DNA of 64,000 nt from Liolophura sinensis (taxonomy: Eukaryota; Mollusca; Polyplacophora; Chitonida; Chitonidae): contig NC_088302.1 of NCBI RefSeq assembly GCF_032854445.1, forward strand, positions 44,366,645 to 44,430,644, given 5' to 3'. Under the pieces are notes generated by a model that ran no database searches, was not told the origin of the DNA, and was given only the letters and a program-made list of their open reading frames with translations. A program made the position numbers and the translations under genes. This document shows, piece by piece, positions 1 to 11,108 of the stretch. The first letter of the stretch is position 1. Every line of letters starts with the position of its first letter.

Positions 1-49
1 TTTTGTAACACACCAGTTTGAAGCCTTGAGCGACAGCCTTGGTTGATAG

Positions 50-339
50 CAAGAAAGAGTTATTTATTTATTTATTTATTTGATTGGTGTTTTACGCCGT
101 ACTCAAGAATATTTCACTTATACGACAGCGGCCAGCATTATGGCGGGAGGAAACCGGGCAGAGCCCGGGGGAAACCCACGACCATCCGCAGGTTGCTGTC
201 AGACCTTCCCACGTACGGCCGGAGAGGAAGCCAGCATGAACTAGACTCACAGCGGCCGCATTGGTGAGAGACTCCTGGGTCATTACGCTGCGCTAGCGTG
301 CTAACCGACTGAGCCACGGAGGCCCCCACAAGAAAGAGT
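50..339 (-). mobile_element. MetaSINE-type tRNA-derived SINE, full length, with target duplication
   Basis: Read on the minus strand, the body (61-328) starts with a tRNA-like head. It has a box A region (GGCTCAGTCGGTTAGC) and a degraded box B. A conserved central domain follows, then a tail of TAAA/TAAATAAA type. It is flanked by the direct repeat CAAGAAAGAGT at 50-60 and 329-339, which fits target-primed insertion. Naming it MetaSINE rests on recall of that superfamily's central domain. Confidence 0.88.
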
Positions 340-423
340 GAAATCTAATACGCTGTAATATTATAATATTTTAATTAACAGAATTACCTTTGTTGGATAA
401 TACTGCTTAGGCCATGGAACAAG

Positions 424-506
424 GGGGGCTCTGAGTGAGTGAGTGAGTGAGTGTGCTTGAATAACGTTGTAATTAACAATTTTTCATTCATATGACGACG
501 AAGGTG
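424..506 (-). mobile_element. 3' fragment of second SINE family (CACT tail)
   Basis: The minus strand reads CGTTATTCAAGCACACTCACTCACTC. This matches the 3' end of the complete family-2 SINE at 46091-46438. Only the last 80 or so bases are present. Confidence 0.6.
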
Positions 507-1494
507 CTTACTAGTGAAGCATTATTTAAGAATAACTCAAGTAAATTTACAAGAGGCCGGATTTTGCCGTTTAATTGTGATCATTTGTCAGTTATCTCGC
601 AGTTATCGCTGTGTGCTCGTTTGTGGATTTTATTTCCAAACGTATAAAACACACATTATGCACATAGATGAGAACAGCCAGTCAGGAGACTGGTGAAGGT
701 AAACTGGACCTAACCCTTCACGTGTTATTACCTATTGTAGGGTAGAAGGATGCGAAGTACTGTTCAAAATCATGAAAGCGGTAAAATGAATGTTTTTAAG
801 CGCCAGGTCAGACATTCGTATACCATCCATGAGAGAGCTGTAAATCAAAATGTGCATTTTTTTTTTATCAAAATACTGACGGGGATGAAAACATCCCGAC
901 AATGGAATATCATGTACTGTGACTTGAATGAAGTGTAAGCCCCTCATAGTTTATGTTATTCCGGTTTGACGATGAGTGACTTCTAATAAATATTATACAT
1001 AAATTGCTGTCCAGTGATGTCCAATGAACTGCATAAATATATTCTAATGTACAAAGTTCTGTTATCTAAGGAAATGTATTTATTTATCTTTATGTAATAC
1101 AAAACATTGTATTTTCCATGCAAATAAACTTTCTCGTGATACATATCTACAATATACAATTTTAATGATACACAACCGAGACATTTCAGTAACTTTAGTA
1201 CAAATATTCTAATGTACATCATACACGTATAATACAGCACAGAGATGCAGCGCTATGTCGCATTACCAGGAAAACAAGAAGTTGTATACATTTTAGCTGC
1301 TAGATGTTTACGTTGTTTATACTATCCTGTCTTCTGGTGTCATTAAACCCCTAACAAATGATTCCATAAGTGCGGGGGAGGGGGGCGTATGCGAGTGTAT
1401 CCGAGTGGAGAGGATGCATGTCTTTGAGTTGCTGAGATAAACAGCAAACGGGTTTATCTCCGGCCCAGAATTTAGAGGAAATTTGTGAATTATT
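507..1494. other. AT-rich stretch without recognised gene
   Basis: Short unrelated open frames occur on both strands (for example 732-947 and 983-1240). None has recognisable domains or splice context. Nothing else was seen. Confidence 0.5.
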
Positions 1495-1645
1495 TGTGAA
1501 TTAACTTGCCAAAGGTCGGTGGTTTATACTCGGGCACTCTAGTTCCCTCTACATCTAGAGAAACTGACCGCCATTGTATTAAGTGATAAATACTGAATAT
1601 GGGGGGTATGATCAATCAATGAAATAAATAAATAAGTAAATTAAT
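1495..1645 (+). mobile_element. degenerate SINE remnant
   Basis: The run resembles the central part of the SINE at 8090-8310 (a ggtttac.ctcgggcactc-like stretch). It ends in a poly(AAAT) stretch after ATCAATCAATGAAATAAATA. The head is not recognisable. Confidence 0.4.
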
Positions 1646-2036
1646 ACCACAGGCCTAAGGAGATGGCTATTTCTCTTCAGCTCATTGAAAGTTTTTGAGG
1701 CCAATGTGCGGCTTCTTTCGGCCACAAAAAAGTAAGCTACTCAGGATGCGCAAACTCAACAGCTTCTGTGGAGACGATCAGTAGGAGCTTATTCACTGTG
1801 GTGTTCGTATATGTGAAATTCTGCAAGCTCTTTCTCGTTACAGGGAGCGTCGCCTGCGGGCTGTATGTCAGAGGGCAATGAACTCTGAATCTATGCCACG
1901 CCATTGTGTAATTAGGACACAAGTTCAGACTTAATTTGTTTTCTGTCTGATGAAAAAGAATAATATTATAGATACTATCATTCTGCACGAAAATATAATA
2001 ACTTATCTTAGGGCCCGACATTCTCTCTCTATCTTG

Positions 2037-2196
<160 letters not shown>

Positions 2197-2404
2197 GCAA
2201 ATTATGCACATTTTCAATCTTCGGTACCAAAGATAATTGTGCATTACGCGGAGTTACAACGATGCACACACTGGCACATTTTGTACAGAATTCTTTTAAA
2301 AAAACGTGCAAATGATTGCATGGGGTCACTCTGATGAGACAGAAAGTACATAATGTCAGAGAAATATAAAACTCTCAACTTTTAATTTTTTTGTTTTGGC
2401 ATGA

Positions 2405-2590
2405 TACATACAGGGGACAGAGATCTTCGCTGGTTAGCATGCCCGCGCGGCGCGATGACCCTGGAGCCTCTCCCCAATGTGGTCACACTGTGTCCAGATC
2501 ATGTTTTCTTCCTCTATGGCCGTACTTAGGAAAGTCTGGAAGCAACCTGTGGACGGAAGTGGGTTTCCTTCGGGCTCTAAGATTTGTTTG
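2405..2590 (+). mobile_element. MetaSINE-type SINE, 3'-truncated
   Basis: It has a degenerate tRNA-like head (GCTGGTTAGCATGCCCGCGC...) and the first half of the central domain (GGGTTTCCTTCGGGCTCT). It stops before the usual tail. Confidence 0.7.
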
Positions 2591-3061
2591 ACCTCTTTAT
2601 CTGTCGACTGACTGGAAATAGAATCTGATGCGCATGTGCGTGTGTCAAGTGCACAACAATGTCTTCTCCCATAATGAAGCATAGTTGAACTGACGCGTAA
2701 GAAGTCACGTGAAAAGCCAAAGATAAATAGCAAAGAAATCTTTACTATTGTCCCAAAATATACATTAAATTGAGTTCTGTGGCGTGTTCTTGCTTTAAAA
2801 ATAATGGTTATATACATGGTTTTGTTATTATAATGAACCCTGTCTTACCGAATACATCCAGAAGAACGGCCGTGTTGTGACAGCTAAAATACAATCAGAA
2901 AACCTTCAGGTATATTATAATTACTTTCCCAATAACATGTTGACATTCATGTCCATTTGCAAAACTGTATCGTAATTCTCGATTTGTCCCCAAAGTGCCC
3001 CAATGCGCTACGATTTCCATATTCTCCATATCTAAAGTATGCAACTCACGCCTAAATTATT
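2591..3061. other. no gene recognised
   Basis: A 127-codon minus-strand frame spans 2434-2817, but half of it is antisense to the SINE. Nothing else supports coding. Confidence 0.5.
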
Positions 3062-3256
3062 TATCTATTTGATTGGTGTTTTACGCCTTACTCAAAAAAC
3101 ATTTCACTTATACGACCACTGCTGGCAGACCTTCCCACGTACGGCGGGAGTGGAAGCTAGCATGAGCTGGATTTAAACTCACAGCAACCGCGTTGGTGAA
3201 ATGCTTCTAGATCATTGTGTTACGCCACCACGCTAACCACTAGACCACAGAGGACT
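3062..3256 (-). mobile_element. MetaSINE-type SINE with internal deletion
   Basis: The tail (TTATCTATTTGATTGGTGTT on +) and the tRNA head are present. Much of the central domain between TACGACC and GCTGGCAGACC is missing. Confidence 0.8.
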
Positions 3257-3452
3257 CCAAATTAACACCTGCAGCAGTTTTACTGATGAATACTGGCTAT
3301 ATAGGTCCTCGCCAGGACATGTGAAGAGGCTAATGTGAAGAGGCTTAGAACAGTCCGTGCGTTTGCGCGAAATCTAAAGGGCAAACTTGTGGTGTAAAGC
3401 CAAACCGCTGAGAAAAGTCATCTAACAAACTTAATACCAATTTCTGTTCTAT

Positions 3453-3664
3453 CTAACAATACCATAGCTCCCAGTTTTTGTTGGCTTTCAAGTTGTTGCG
3501 GACAAGAGACAATCCATGACACTGCTTACTGGACGAATTAAATGCGAGCTTTTCACAGCCTCGATATGACATACAATTTCGGACACACATTGTAAGAGTG
3601 AGTGCTTCACTCTCCCATAACGGCTTACCCTCTGGGTACAGAGACTTTACCTTACGCCGGAACA
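3453..3664 (-). CDS. terminal exon with PAN/Apple-like domain
   Basis: The exon follows a good acceptor (TGTATTTCAG) and is entered in phase 1. It encodes 69 residues and then a stop. The pattern is a PAN/Apple half-domain: CVRNCMSYRGCEKLAFN, then a further cysteine in SKQCHGLSL, ending in NWELWYC. Spaced cysteines with a C-terminal W.LWY are common in secreted lophotrochozoan PAN proteins. Such domains bind protein or carbohydrate outside the cell. Which upstream exons join it is not settled. It lies 2.8 kb downstream, on the same strand, of a C-type-lectin-like exon whose donor is also phase 1. A PAN+lectin protein is therefore possible, but the second half of the lectin fold would need exons not found here. 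Confidence 0.62.
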
Positions 3665-3801
3665 CTGAAATACAAAGAAAATCATGAGGTACAGATACAA
3701 CTGACCACAGTATGGAGAGTAACATGAGATCCCAGATGACAGTCTAATAGTTGACAAAACAATCACTGCGGTAAAATCTGGTCTTTTGTCAGTTCACCAC
3801 A

Positions 3802-4045
3802 GAGTTTTGTTCCAGAGACACTTCATCGTACCAACTTGTTACTCATTTAGTTTACGAAATCTTCTGTTAAATCATGACCAGGATTGAGTCGTGACACTTG
3901 ACACTGGGTGCCGTAAGAAGGCCGAGTTTTGTTTCAGAGACACTTCATCGTACTAACTTGTTACTCATTTAATTTACGAAATCTTCTGTTAAATCATTAC
4001 CAGGATTGAGTCGTGACACTTGGCACTGGGTGCCGTAAGAAGGGC
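3802..4045. repeat. tandem duplication, 122-bp period
   Basis: Two nearly identical copies each run from GAGTTTTGT..CAGAGACAC through CGTGACACTTG.CACTGGGTG. There are only a few substitutions between them. Confidence 0.85.
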
Positions 4046-4246
4046 GAACAGTGACCAAATTCACTGTTATGTATGTAATGCATTGCAACATTGGTAAATA
4101 GAGTTCCCAGAGAAGGCCGTATATCAGTGCATGATGCGCGCAGTTCACTACAAAGCTGTGGTACACTCTCTAGATGAATGTCCCGAGCAGGCCATGCAAT
4201 TCCTATTCTATATATCCAACGCACAGTTCAACTCTCTCGAACAGGA

Positions 4247-4510
4247 TGTCCTTAGAATGTATTTATTTTTTTGATTGATGTTTTACGCTGTACTCAAGAA
4301 TATTTCACTTATATGACGGCGGCCAGTATTATGGTGAGAGAAAACCACGAAGAGCCCAGGTAAACCCACGACTATCCGAGGGTAGCTGTCAGACCTTCCC
4401 ACGTAATGGACTTGAAAACAGCGACCGCATTGGTGGGAGACTTCTGGGTCATTGCGCCATGCTGACGTGCTAACCTCCTCGGCCCGGAGGCCTGGGGTAT
4501 CCTTAGAAGG
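4247..4510 (-). mobile_element. MetaSINE-type SINE with target duplication
   Basis: The body runs from about 4258 to 4495 with tRNA head at the right and ATAA-type tail at the left. It is flanked by TCCTTAGAA at both sides (left copy near 4249, right copy near 4500). Confidence 0.82.
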
Positions 4511-4544
4511 CCGTAGAGTACCTAATTTATAGATGTATATCTAT

Positions 4545-4820
4545 CGCACAGTTTATTTATTTATTTTAAATTTGATTGGTGTTTTACGTCATACTCAAGA
4601 GTATTTCACTTATAAGACGGCGGCCAGGATTATGGTGAGAGGAAACGGGGCAGAGCCCGGGGGAAATGCTTTAGTGATAGGAAACTTATCACTAAAACCC
4701 ACGGCCATCCCCAGGTTGTTGGCAGACCTACCCACGTAGGGTGGGTGAGGAAGCCAGCATGAGATGGACTCCTCACAGCGACTGTATTGGTGAGAGGTTC
4801 CTGGATAACGCACAGTTTAA
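4545..4820 (-). mobile_element. MetaSINE-type SINE, head truncated, with target duplication
   Basis: The tail is at the left and the central domain is present. The head is cut after GAGAGGTTCCTGG. It is flanked by CGCACAGTTTA on both sides. It contains a small internal duplication (TTAGTGATAGGAAACTTATCACTAA), which forms a hairpin. Confidence 0.82.
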
Positions 4821-5231
4821 TATTCTCTACGAAGACAGTACAGTGCCTAAATTATGTATCTATCTCAGTTCAGTATAAAACAGTGCAACATTGCAACAAG
4901 CTGAATGTCTTAAGAAGGCCGCACAGTACCTAATTTATATACCTGACGCAGTTCTGTACGAAACAGCGCAATGTTCACAAACAGTAGGTCCTAGAAGACG
5001 GTACGATACTTAAGCGAGGTAGCTAAGTAGGCTGCAATGTTAAAGCAGTGACGGTATATTGTGCTATATCTTGTTTATGCCCTCAGGCTATGTCGTACAT
5101 GTGCTGTGTTAATTACCTAACATCTTTGCACTTCGTCTGACATGTTTATTGCTTTTAGAGCAATTCCATCGCGGTTCACTTTACCGTGCCATTGGGATGA
5201 CAACTTCAAGCTTCGCTTGTTCGTGTCAAAG

Positions 5232-5360
5232 AGATGAGAGCTTCAGGCTGGGTCTTACTAACTAGTGAGATGAGGGCTTCAGGTTGTGTCTTACTAACTA
5301 GTGATATGAGAGCTTCAGACTGTGTCTTACCAACTAATAAGATGACACCTTCAGGCTTGT
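5232..5360. repeat. 36-bp minisatellite, about 3.5 copies
   Basis: The unit starts GATGAGAGCTTCAGGCTG and ends in TTACTAACTAGTGA. The unit length is a multiple of 3, so it stays open as a repeated 12-residue peptide in several frames. This is not taken as coding. Confidence 0.85.
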
Positions 5361-5365
5361 CAACT

Positions 5366-6491
5366 GCATTAAAACACTCACTGGTAATAATAAGACGTAA
5401 AATCATCCCCAGGTGAATTTTCAAAAGTACACCACATCTGGCTTTTGATCCTTATATCAGTGTAAAGAGTTAAAATTTACGTTGTGATGCCTTTACTTCC
5501 TTATTGTCATTAAACCCATGACTACGAGTCTCCAAAAGTAGTTAATACATGTTACTGTGTTCATTACATGACATGGCCATGGTACATCTAACATGGACAC
5601 TTACACCCATTTGCATCTATATTTTAGCTATTTACGCCTTTGCATCTATCAATGGACAAGCTCACATCGAATCGGCACGAGAACAGATTGTCTAGAATCT
5701 GTTGACTGATAATAATATTATCTCGCTGTTCCCGGGGTCATGAGACTCAAACCAAAATTTCAGCCATTAAAATTCGTATGTTCCTTTCATACATTTTGGC
5801 TGAAAGGTCTTGTAAAATACCTTTACGCTCTCAAGCAATATTTTGACTAATTTTAACTAATTTTAAAGTGATTTGAAATCTAAGGTTTAAGTCTATGATC
5901 TCCTCGTGGTCGCGGGGCATGAAATGTGCTTATTTTGATGGAGTATCATGGAAGCCGATAGAGGACATCTCACTGCCTTGACCTTTCTAATACAGGGCGA
6001 CTGAGCGAGGTAGCGAGATTAACACAATCCCCCTACCTCGCTGCCTCGTCTGCACAACGTCTTTCAGATGGTGTTAGATGGTGGCTTTTCGACGTGGTAC
6101 AAAATTCAGTACATATGACTTCGTTGAAAATGAAATACACCTTTTAAATAGAAATCTTATCATAATTAGAGACAATATCGAAAATGATGCGTTCTAATCG
6201 TGGACAACGCTGTCTGAATAAGAAGGAGATGTGGTTGGGCGGAATGGAAAGAAACCATTCACAAAATAATACTTCTTAAAGAAATTTGGTCCGCTCTTCG
6301 GTATAAACATCCTTGACATATTTCTTCAGTTAATCACAATTTACTACCCTTGACATTTACTTATTTCGTCTCCACTTTCTGACAAATATGAAAACAGATA
6401 TTGGTATATGTGCTTATAGCAACCATTGCTATGAGTTATAAAAGTTTTGAACAACACATGCTATCTAAATACATCGATTGAGAGTCCTTAC
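5366..6491. other. intergenic or intronic, no exon recognised
   Basis: This stretch lies downstream of the lectin-like exon. The remaining half of a C-type lectin fold was looked for here on the minus strand, using WND and closing-cysteine patterns. It was not found. Confidence 0.4.
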
Positions 6492-6748
6492 CATCAGTCC
6501 ACTTCCATTTCCCGGGGGTTTCTGAAGACAAACCTATCGAACCACACTGTTTGAGGAGTTTATCATACATGAATTTGCCGAAAACTCCCCCACTTTGTCC
6601 ACTGAACATGTCTTCTGTAATCTTAGCAAGTCGTGTCCCTTCCTGTTTACACTGGTCTTCGGCTCCTACCCAGGATATAAAATATCTTCTCACCCCATAA
6701 CACAGCCCCTTGTATTCAGTGTGCAGGGGTAATGCTTTGTGCGCGCAC
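6492..6748 (-). CDS. internal exon of a C-type-lectin-like domain protein
   Basis: The minus-strand exon follows an acceptor ending in CAG at 6749-6750. It ends at a strong donor (G|GTAAGG at 6492/6491), leaving phase 1. It encodes about 85 residues with the order of a C-type lectin fold: a first cysteine, GLCYGV, then SWVGAEDQCKQEG with the helix and second-strand cysteine, LAKI, and IGLSSETPGKWKWTDG. These match the family's C..CY, W.A...C...G..LA.I and IGL....G.W.WTDG motifs. The sugar-binding EPN/QPD and WND parts would lie in the next exon, so calcium and sugar binding cannot be judged. Proteins of this type are usually secreted or membrane-anchored and bind glycans. Frame and phase fit the candidate upstream exon near 7283. 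Confidence 0.78.
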
Positions 6749-7282
6749 CTGTCTGATAGGCTACCTATTCACATACAACATGATGACCTCTATAACGCTC
6801 ATTAAGCTCATTTCTTTAACGTGATGCATAAATATCTCAAAATTCCGACCAATGAAGAACATAACTATTTTATCACTGTTCGCATGAATACATATTTTAC
6901 AATATCATCATAGGGTTAATCGAAATCTGACGAAATTTTTCCCCGGCGTGTATTTATCGGTCTGTCTGTCCATCTATCTGTAAGAAACGTTATGGAAAAG
7001 TGTATGCACAAATTTGAATGATTTTCCTTTTTTGCGCAGGCTGGCCTTGTCCGGGCAAAGCTGTAATCTGTTACATGTTTGTGGTGTTCCGGATCTGGAA
7101 ACAGATTTAGGATTTTAAAAAAATGTACTTCAATAGTGACAGATCGGGTGCAAATAGGGATTCCTCCTCACAGTTTCTGATGGAACTTCTCAATACATTT
7201 AGCTCCGGCGGATGTAATGGACATAAACTTGCCAGTCCGATACAATTAAATAGAAATGTTTTGCTTAATCTCAGTCACTTAC

Positions 7283-7330
7283 CGTTGACATAACTCCAGT
7301 GGAAGATAGGCCAGCATAAAACAGTCACAA
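7283..7330 (-). CDS. candidate first exon of the lectin-like gene
   Basis: A near-perfect donor (ACG|GTAAGT) ends a short minus-strand open stretch, MLAYLPLELCQ followed by two bases of a codon. This matches the phase needed by the lectin-like exon, which completes the codon as R and continues CAH. The peptide is hydrophobic at its start but short for a signal peptide. A stretch of open frame upstream of the ATG suggests the true start may lie further out. The support is donor quality and frame match only. Confidence 0.3.
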
Positions 7331-7699
7331 CTGAGTATCCATGTTTATAGCTCGTGCACGTTTTCAACTTGGTCCAAGTAGTAAGGGCACTTTAATAAGA
7401 CCTCTGTACACATGGTTCATCGATAAGTGGCAATTTGCCACAAAGTCACTCCTACAACCACACCAATCTCAATAATTCATTGACAGCTCTTGGTCATACT
7501 CACTCAATGGATTCCTCCCTATGAATAACGTGGAAGAAAAGAAAACATTCATAAGTCGTGCTGCCAAATATCCCTGTCAAGTATGCTTGTTGTTGTTTTC
7601 AGAGGACCATTCACTGGAATATTCATGAATTATGCTTATGACCTTGGCCTGTCACAGATCTGAGATAGGTGAATTCTCTGATTAGACAAGAGTCACCTA

Positions 7700-7935
7700 A
7701 ACGTTACCTGACTGCTACAGCTTTGCTCGTCTTACCAGTGTGCTACGGTTTCACTTAAGTCACCCGTGTGTTATGGCTCGACCTGCGTCAACCATGTGAT
7801 GAGGCCACGCTTGTGTCATCCATGTACTGAGGCTTCACTTGTGTCACCTATGTGCTACGACTTGATTTGTGTCACCCATGTGCTTTAGCTTTCATCGTGT
7901 CACTCAGATATTATAACTACGTAGACACCCATGTC
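7700..7935. repeat. degenerate minisatellite, about 34-bp unit
   Basis: The motif GTGTCACCCATGTGCTA..GCTTCACTT recurs about six times with many substitutions. Confidence 0.7.
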
Positions 7936-8089
7936 GTACTGCTTCACGTACCATCATTTTTCAAGTTATCTGTCCCTTGAGAGGCCTGTCACTACTCGTG
8001 GACACGTGTCCGATATGAATTGCCCAAATATCTTTCCAGTTTGATCTTACCGACGTCTGTATTTATAATGCTTTAGAGGAGGGGGAGGG

Positions 8090-8312
8090 GGTTGAGATAG
8101 TTAAAGCGCTGGCTCGTTGCGACAATAAGGCCTTGAGCTCATCGGGTCACAGGCCCGAATCCAACTGTTGTTACAAGTAAGTAGGTTTGTCACTTTAGTA
8201 GCGAAGCTCAGCGGTTTACTCCGGGTACTCCGGTTTCCTCTTCTCCTAAACCTGACAGCTGTCGTTTAAGTGAACAGTTCATGAATAAAACGTTAAACAT
8301 GGAGCAAATAAA
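8090..8312 (+). mobile_element. tRNA-derived SINE, diverged third type
   Basis: It begins GTTGAGATAGTTAAAGCGCT with a tRNA-like head and box-B-like CCCGAATCCAA. GGTTTACTCCGGGTACTCCG and a degraded tail (AATAAATAC) follow. The central part resembles the MetaSINE core but differs in sequence. Confidence 0.6.
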
Positions 8313-8584
8313 TACACAGATTAATAAACGTAATGTCATCCACCGCCCTTCGCCAGGCGCGAAGTTACAGCTGATTTACAGCTACAGCTGGACCACCCCG
8401 ATCTTGATATACCTCACTGAGGTCAGCTGAAGGAGCCCTTTAGACTTTTGACTTTAGAGCAAGCAAGTGATCCGTAACGGCCTTGTAAAAACTATTTTTG
8501 AAATAAGTGCGAAGGTTGAAATCAACTTTGGCCAGTTTTGGAAAAAAAGAGATGAAGTTTTATAAAATGTAGTCAAAAGAATTT

Positions 8585-8765
8585 TGATCGCTTCGGTGGT
8601 CTAATGCTTAGAGCGTTCGCCTTGAAGTTGGGAGACCCGGGATCAAACCCCAGGTCGGGTCATGCCAAAGACTTTGATAATGGTATTTGTTGATTCATCG
8701 CTTGACACTCAGCACTGAGTGGCTAAAGCAAGGAAACAGGACTGGTTGGCGGCACAGCTCCAAAT
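8585..8765 (+). mobile_element. family-2 SINE, 5' half
   Basis: The tRNA-like head has box A (TGGTCTAATGCTTAGAGC) and box B (GGGATCAAACCCC). The family body follows (GCCAAAGACTTTGATAATGG, CACTCAGCACTGAG, GAAACAGGACTGGTTGG). It ends abruptly at an AAT repeat. Confidence 0.75.
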
Positions 8766-9019
8766 AATATTATTATTTGTGTGCAAGAATTATTACTATC
8801 AGCTTTTTGTGGATAGGCTTAATATCAGAAGGACTACCGTCACAACGTCAACGTATTCCGTAACGACCTATCAACGAAAGTACTACAAGAAATACACATA
8901 ATATGTAGAATTTCATCAGTAATTGTTTCGGCGTTTAATAAACTCGGTCACCGTTCTATTTACGCCAGAGCCTTCAACGCAAAGGCAAAGAAGCCTTTTT
9001 AAGTTCCACTACATAACAT

Positions 9020-9665
9020 ATATTCAATGAAACCATACATCAACAGTTTATAGGTATTCGGATGGGCTCAAATTGTGCCTCCCTTCCCCTTTGGCAGACT
9101 TGTACCTGGTCTCATATGAATACGACTACATGCAGAAACTATTAAGGAGTAATCCTCAGCAGGACAGATCTTTTTGGTTCAACTAAGGGGTATATTGATG
9201 GTCTGCTGCCTTTGAACAATCCATATATAGCAAAGGCTGTGAAAGATATTTAGCTACCTTCTCTAAAGGAGTTAAAGGAAACCACAGACACTCCAGTTGG
9301 TACATTTAGTCTGGACCTATATTTGTACAAAGACCAATATGGTTTTCTCTCCCGCAGACTTTATGACAAGAGGAATAGTTTCAATTTTGACATTGTATAT
9401 TATCCTTATTTGGACAGCAATATCCGGAGTGTCCTGCAAATGGGGTTTACATACATGTATCTTGCCTTATTGCATTTGCTAGATCCTGCATGTTGTGTGA
9501 CGATTTCAATCAACGTTACAAGTTATTACTACAAAAACCAGTGTGTCAAGGTTATTCCATCAAACGCCTTCACTCCAAGTTTTTTAAGTTTTACAATGAG
9601 TATAATTGTCTTGTAAGTAAATATGGACAGATCGTTCAGAATCTCTGGCGCTCTGCTTCATGATG
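9020..9665 (+). pseudogene. decayed reverse transcriptase (Penelope-like or related)
   Basis: Pieces in different frames together match an animal retroelement reverse transcriptase. They are HQQFIGIRMGSNCA, PLADLYLVSYEYDYMQKLL, YIDGLLPLNNP, LYDKRNSFNFDIVYYPYLDSN and RLHSKFFKFYNEYNCLVSKYG. The active-site box YIDD reads YIDG, so one catalytic aspartate is lost. Frameshifts separate the blocks (after GSNCA and near CCV), and in-frame stops occur. The upstream RT part and any endonuclease are absent. The class is uncertain: the motifs are those of a widespread animal RT type that I recall only approximately as Penelope-like. Confidence 0.75.
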
Positions 9666-9866
9666 GTGTCTAATTCTGCTTAACCCGGGGCTAGGGGCTC
9701 TGTATTGATCGTGTTGAATTAAATGGCCACGTTGGATATATGAACAGGTGCAATCAAAGCGCAACTGTGACACATATTTTGTTATTGGAAACTGATATTC
9801 TAGCATGGTATATGAATTGAATACCGATTTTACTCAGTCCCTAGAACAGAAAATTGCGTCTTTCTA

Positions 9867-10026
9867 ACATCATTGAAAACTGTTGACTGCTTCTCCTTTC
9901 ATGATTCCGTCCTATTTTCGTGCTTTATATTCTTATTTGTTTGGTGGTTTGTCTTATGCGTGGTTTTGGGGAACTGGAAATTCCTTACTAGTTGACGGCT
10001 GGCATACGAATGTCTGTCTCGAAGCA
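9867..10026 (+). repeat. copy 1 of an unclassified dispersed repeat
   Basis: It begins CATCATTGAAAACTGTTGAC and ends GGCATACGAATGTCTGTCTC. Related copies lie at 34545-34700 (-) and 38335-38500 (+), with a 3' part at 53095-53165 (+). No terminal repeats or known domain were recognised. Confidence 0.6.
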
Positions 10027-10200
10027 TACATTCAGTATAATGTGACTGGGTGGGGTGTCATGTCTGGTGTCTTCGGCATGATGCTTCAGTGCCGGCACAC
10101 TTTGTGGGCATCGACTCGCCCTGCCACAAGAAGACACAGTATATGTACACACGCATAATGGCTCCTTTTGGTCATATGATTGAAAAATGAATGCTTGGAG
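10027..10200 (+). mobile_element. family-2 SINE, 3' half
   Basis: It runs CAGTATAATGTGACTGGGTG through GGTCATATGATTGAAAAATG to GAGTTTAACGCC. It meets another copy tail to tail at about 10200. Confidence 0.72.
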
Positions 10201-10462
10201 TTTAACGCCATAGTTACGCCAAGTTTTCAGTCATATGACGATGAGGAGTCATTAGTGTGTGTACAACTACAGTGTTTTCTTGTTGCAGGGCGAGTCCATA
10301 CCGCCAAAGTGCTGCAGCCACCGAAGTATCATGATGAAGACACACGACGTGACACCCGATCTGGTCACGTTATACTGACACCAGGCCAACTAGTCATGTT
10401 TCCTAGGTGTAACCTTTCAGTGCTGCGCGCCATGCGAGGCAGCAACAAGTTTAAAATTTGAA
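10201..10462 (-). mobile_element. family-2 SINE, inverted tail-to-tail with its neighbour
   Basis: The minus strand carries the family body: the block ending near 10440 (GAGGCAGCAACAAG on +), the GACACCAGGCCAACTAGTC block and the GCAGGGCGAGTCCAT block. The tail end lies near 10201-10215. Together with 10027-10200 it forms an imperfect inverted repeat with arms over 150 bp. Confidence 0.72.
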
Positions 10463-10849
10463 GCCACTAACCAGTGGAAAATGTCCGACATGCTTCATAG
10501 CTCCTCTTGGAGATGACATGAACAGAACTTGACAAAACACTCTATCTTTTCCTAAATAAAATGTACTTTATGTACTTTTTATCCTGTGTTGCTTACATCA
10601 TACACGTGCTACAATTTGATCGATTTCTAGGTGTACCCTTGTATGGACCTTGTAAGTGGGTCGTCCGTAATAACACCATACATCTACATGGTGGTGAGAA
10701 CTGCGAACGCTGGAAGTAAAAATCAACAAGTGACAACAGTCACGCAACAGCTGACAAATGGCTGTGAGAGCTGTGCGGGAAATAAAGGAGTAGCAGTAAG
10801 AGGGAGCTGTGAATATCAAACAGAGCGGCAAAGTGGCCATAGCAAAGAC

Positions 10850-11108
10850 AGCAACAAATTGAGAATAGCAAAGACAGGGACAAAGTGAGAATAGCAAAGA
10901 GAGCAGCAAAGTGAGAATAACAGAGAGCAGCAAAGTGAAAATAACAGACAGAGCAGCAAAGTGAGAATAGCAAATAGAGCGGCAAAGTGAGAATAGGAAA
11001 GAGAGCGGCAAAGTGAGAATAGGAAAGAGAGCAGCAAAGTGAGAATAGGAAAGAGAGCAGCAAAGTGAGAATAGACCAGAGAGCGGCGAAGTGAGAATAG
11101 CAGACAGC
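10850..11108. repeat. 26-bp minisatellite, about 9 copies
   Basis: The unit is AAAGAGAGCGGCAAAGTGAG plus AATAGG. Some units are short and others are near perfect. The minus-strand 188-, 132- and 109-codon frames here are translations of it, rich in repeated YSHFAAL peptides. Confidence 0.9.

Larger units (their letters stand above)
4046..5040. repeat. degenerate tandem repeat carrying two SINE insertions
   Basis: A loose unit of about 85-100 bp recurs around 4090-4257, 4496-4552 and 4806-5040. Its recurring motifs are AGAAGGCCG, AGTACCTAATTTATA, CGCACAGTT and GCAACATTG. Two SINEs split it. Confidence 0.6.

Noticed and set aside
2434-2817. 127-codon minus-strand frame
   Set aside because: Half is antisense SINE sequence.
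8585-8660. Stand-alone tRNA gene
   Set aside because: Boxes A and B are present, but the acceptor stem does not close and SINE body follows directly. It is a SINE head. The same holds at 46091 and for the MetaSINE heads.
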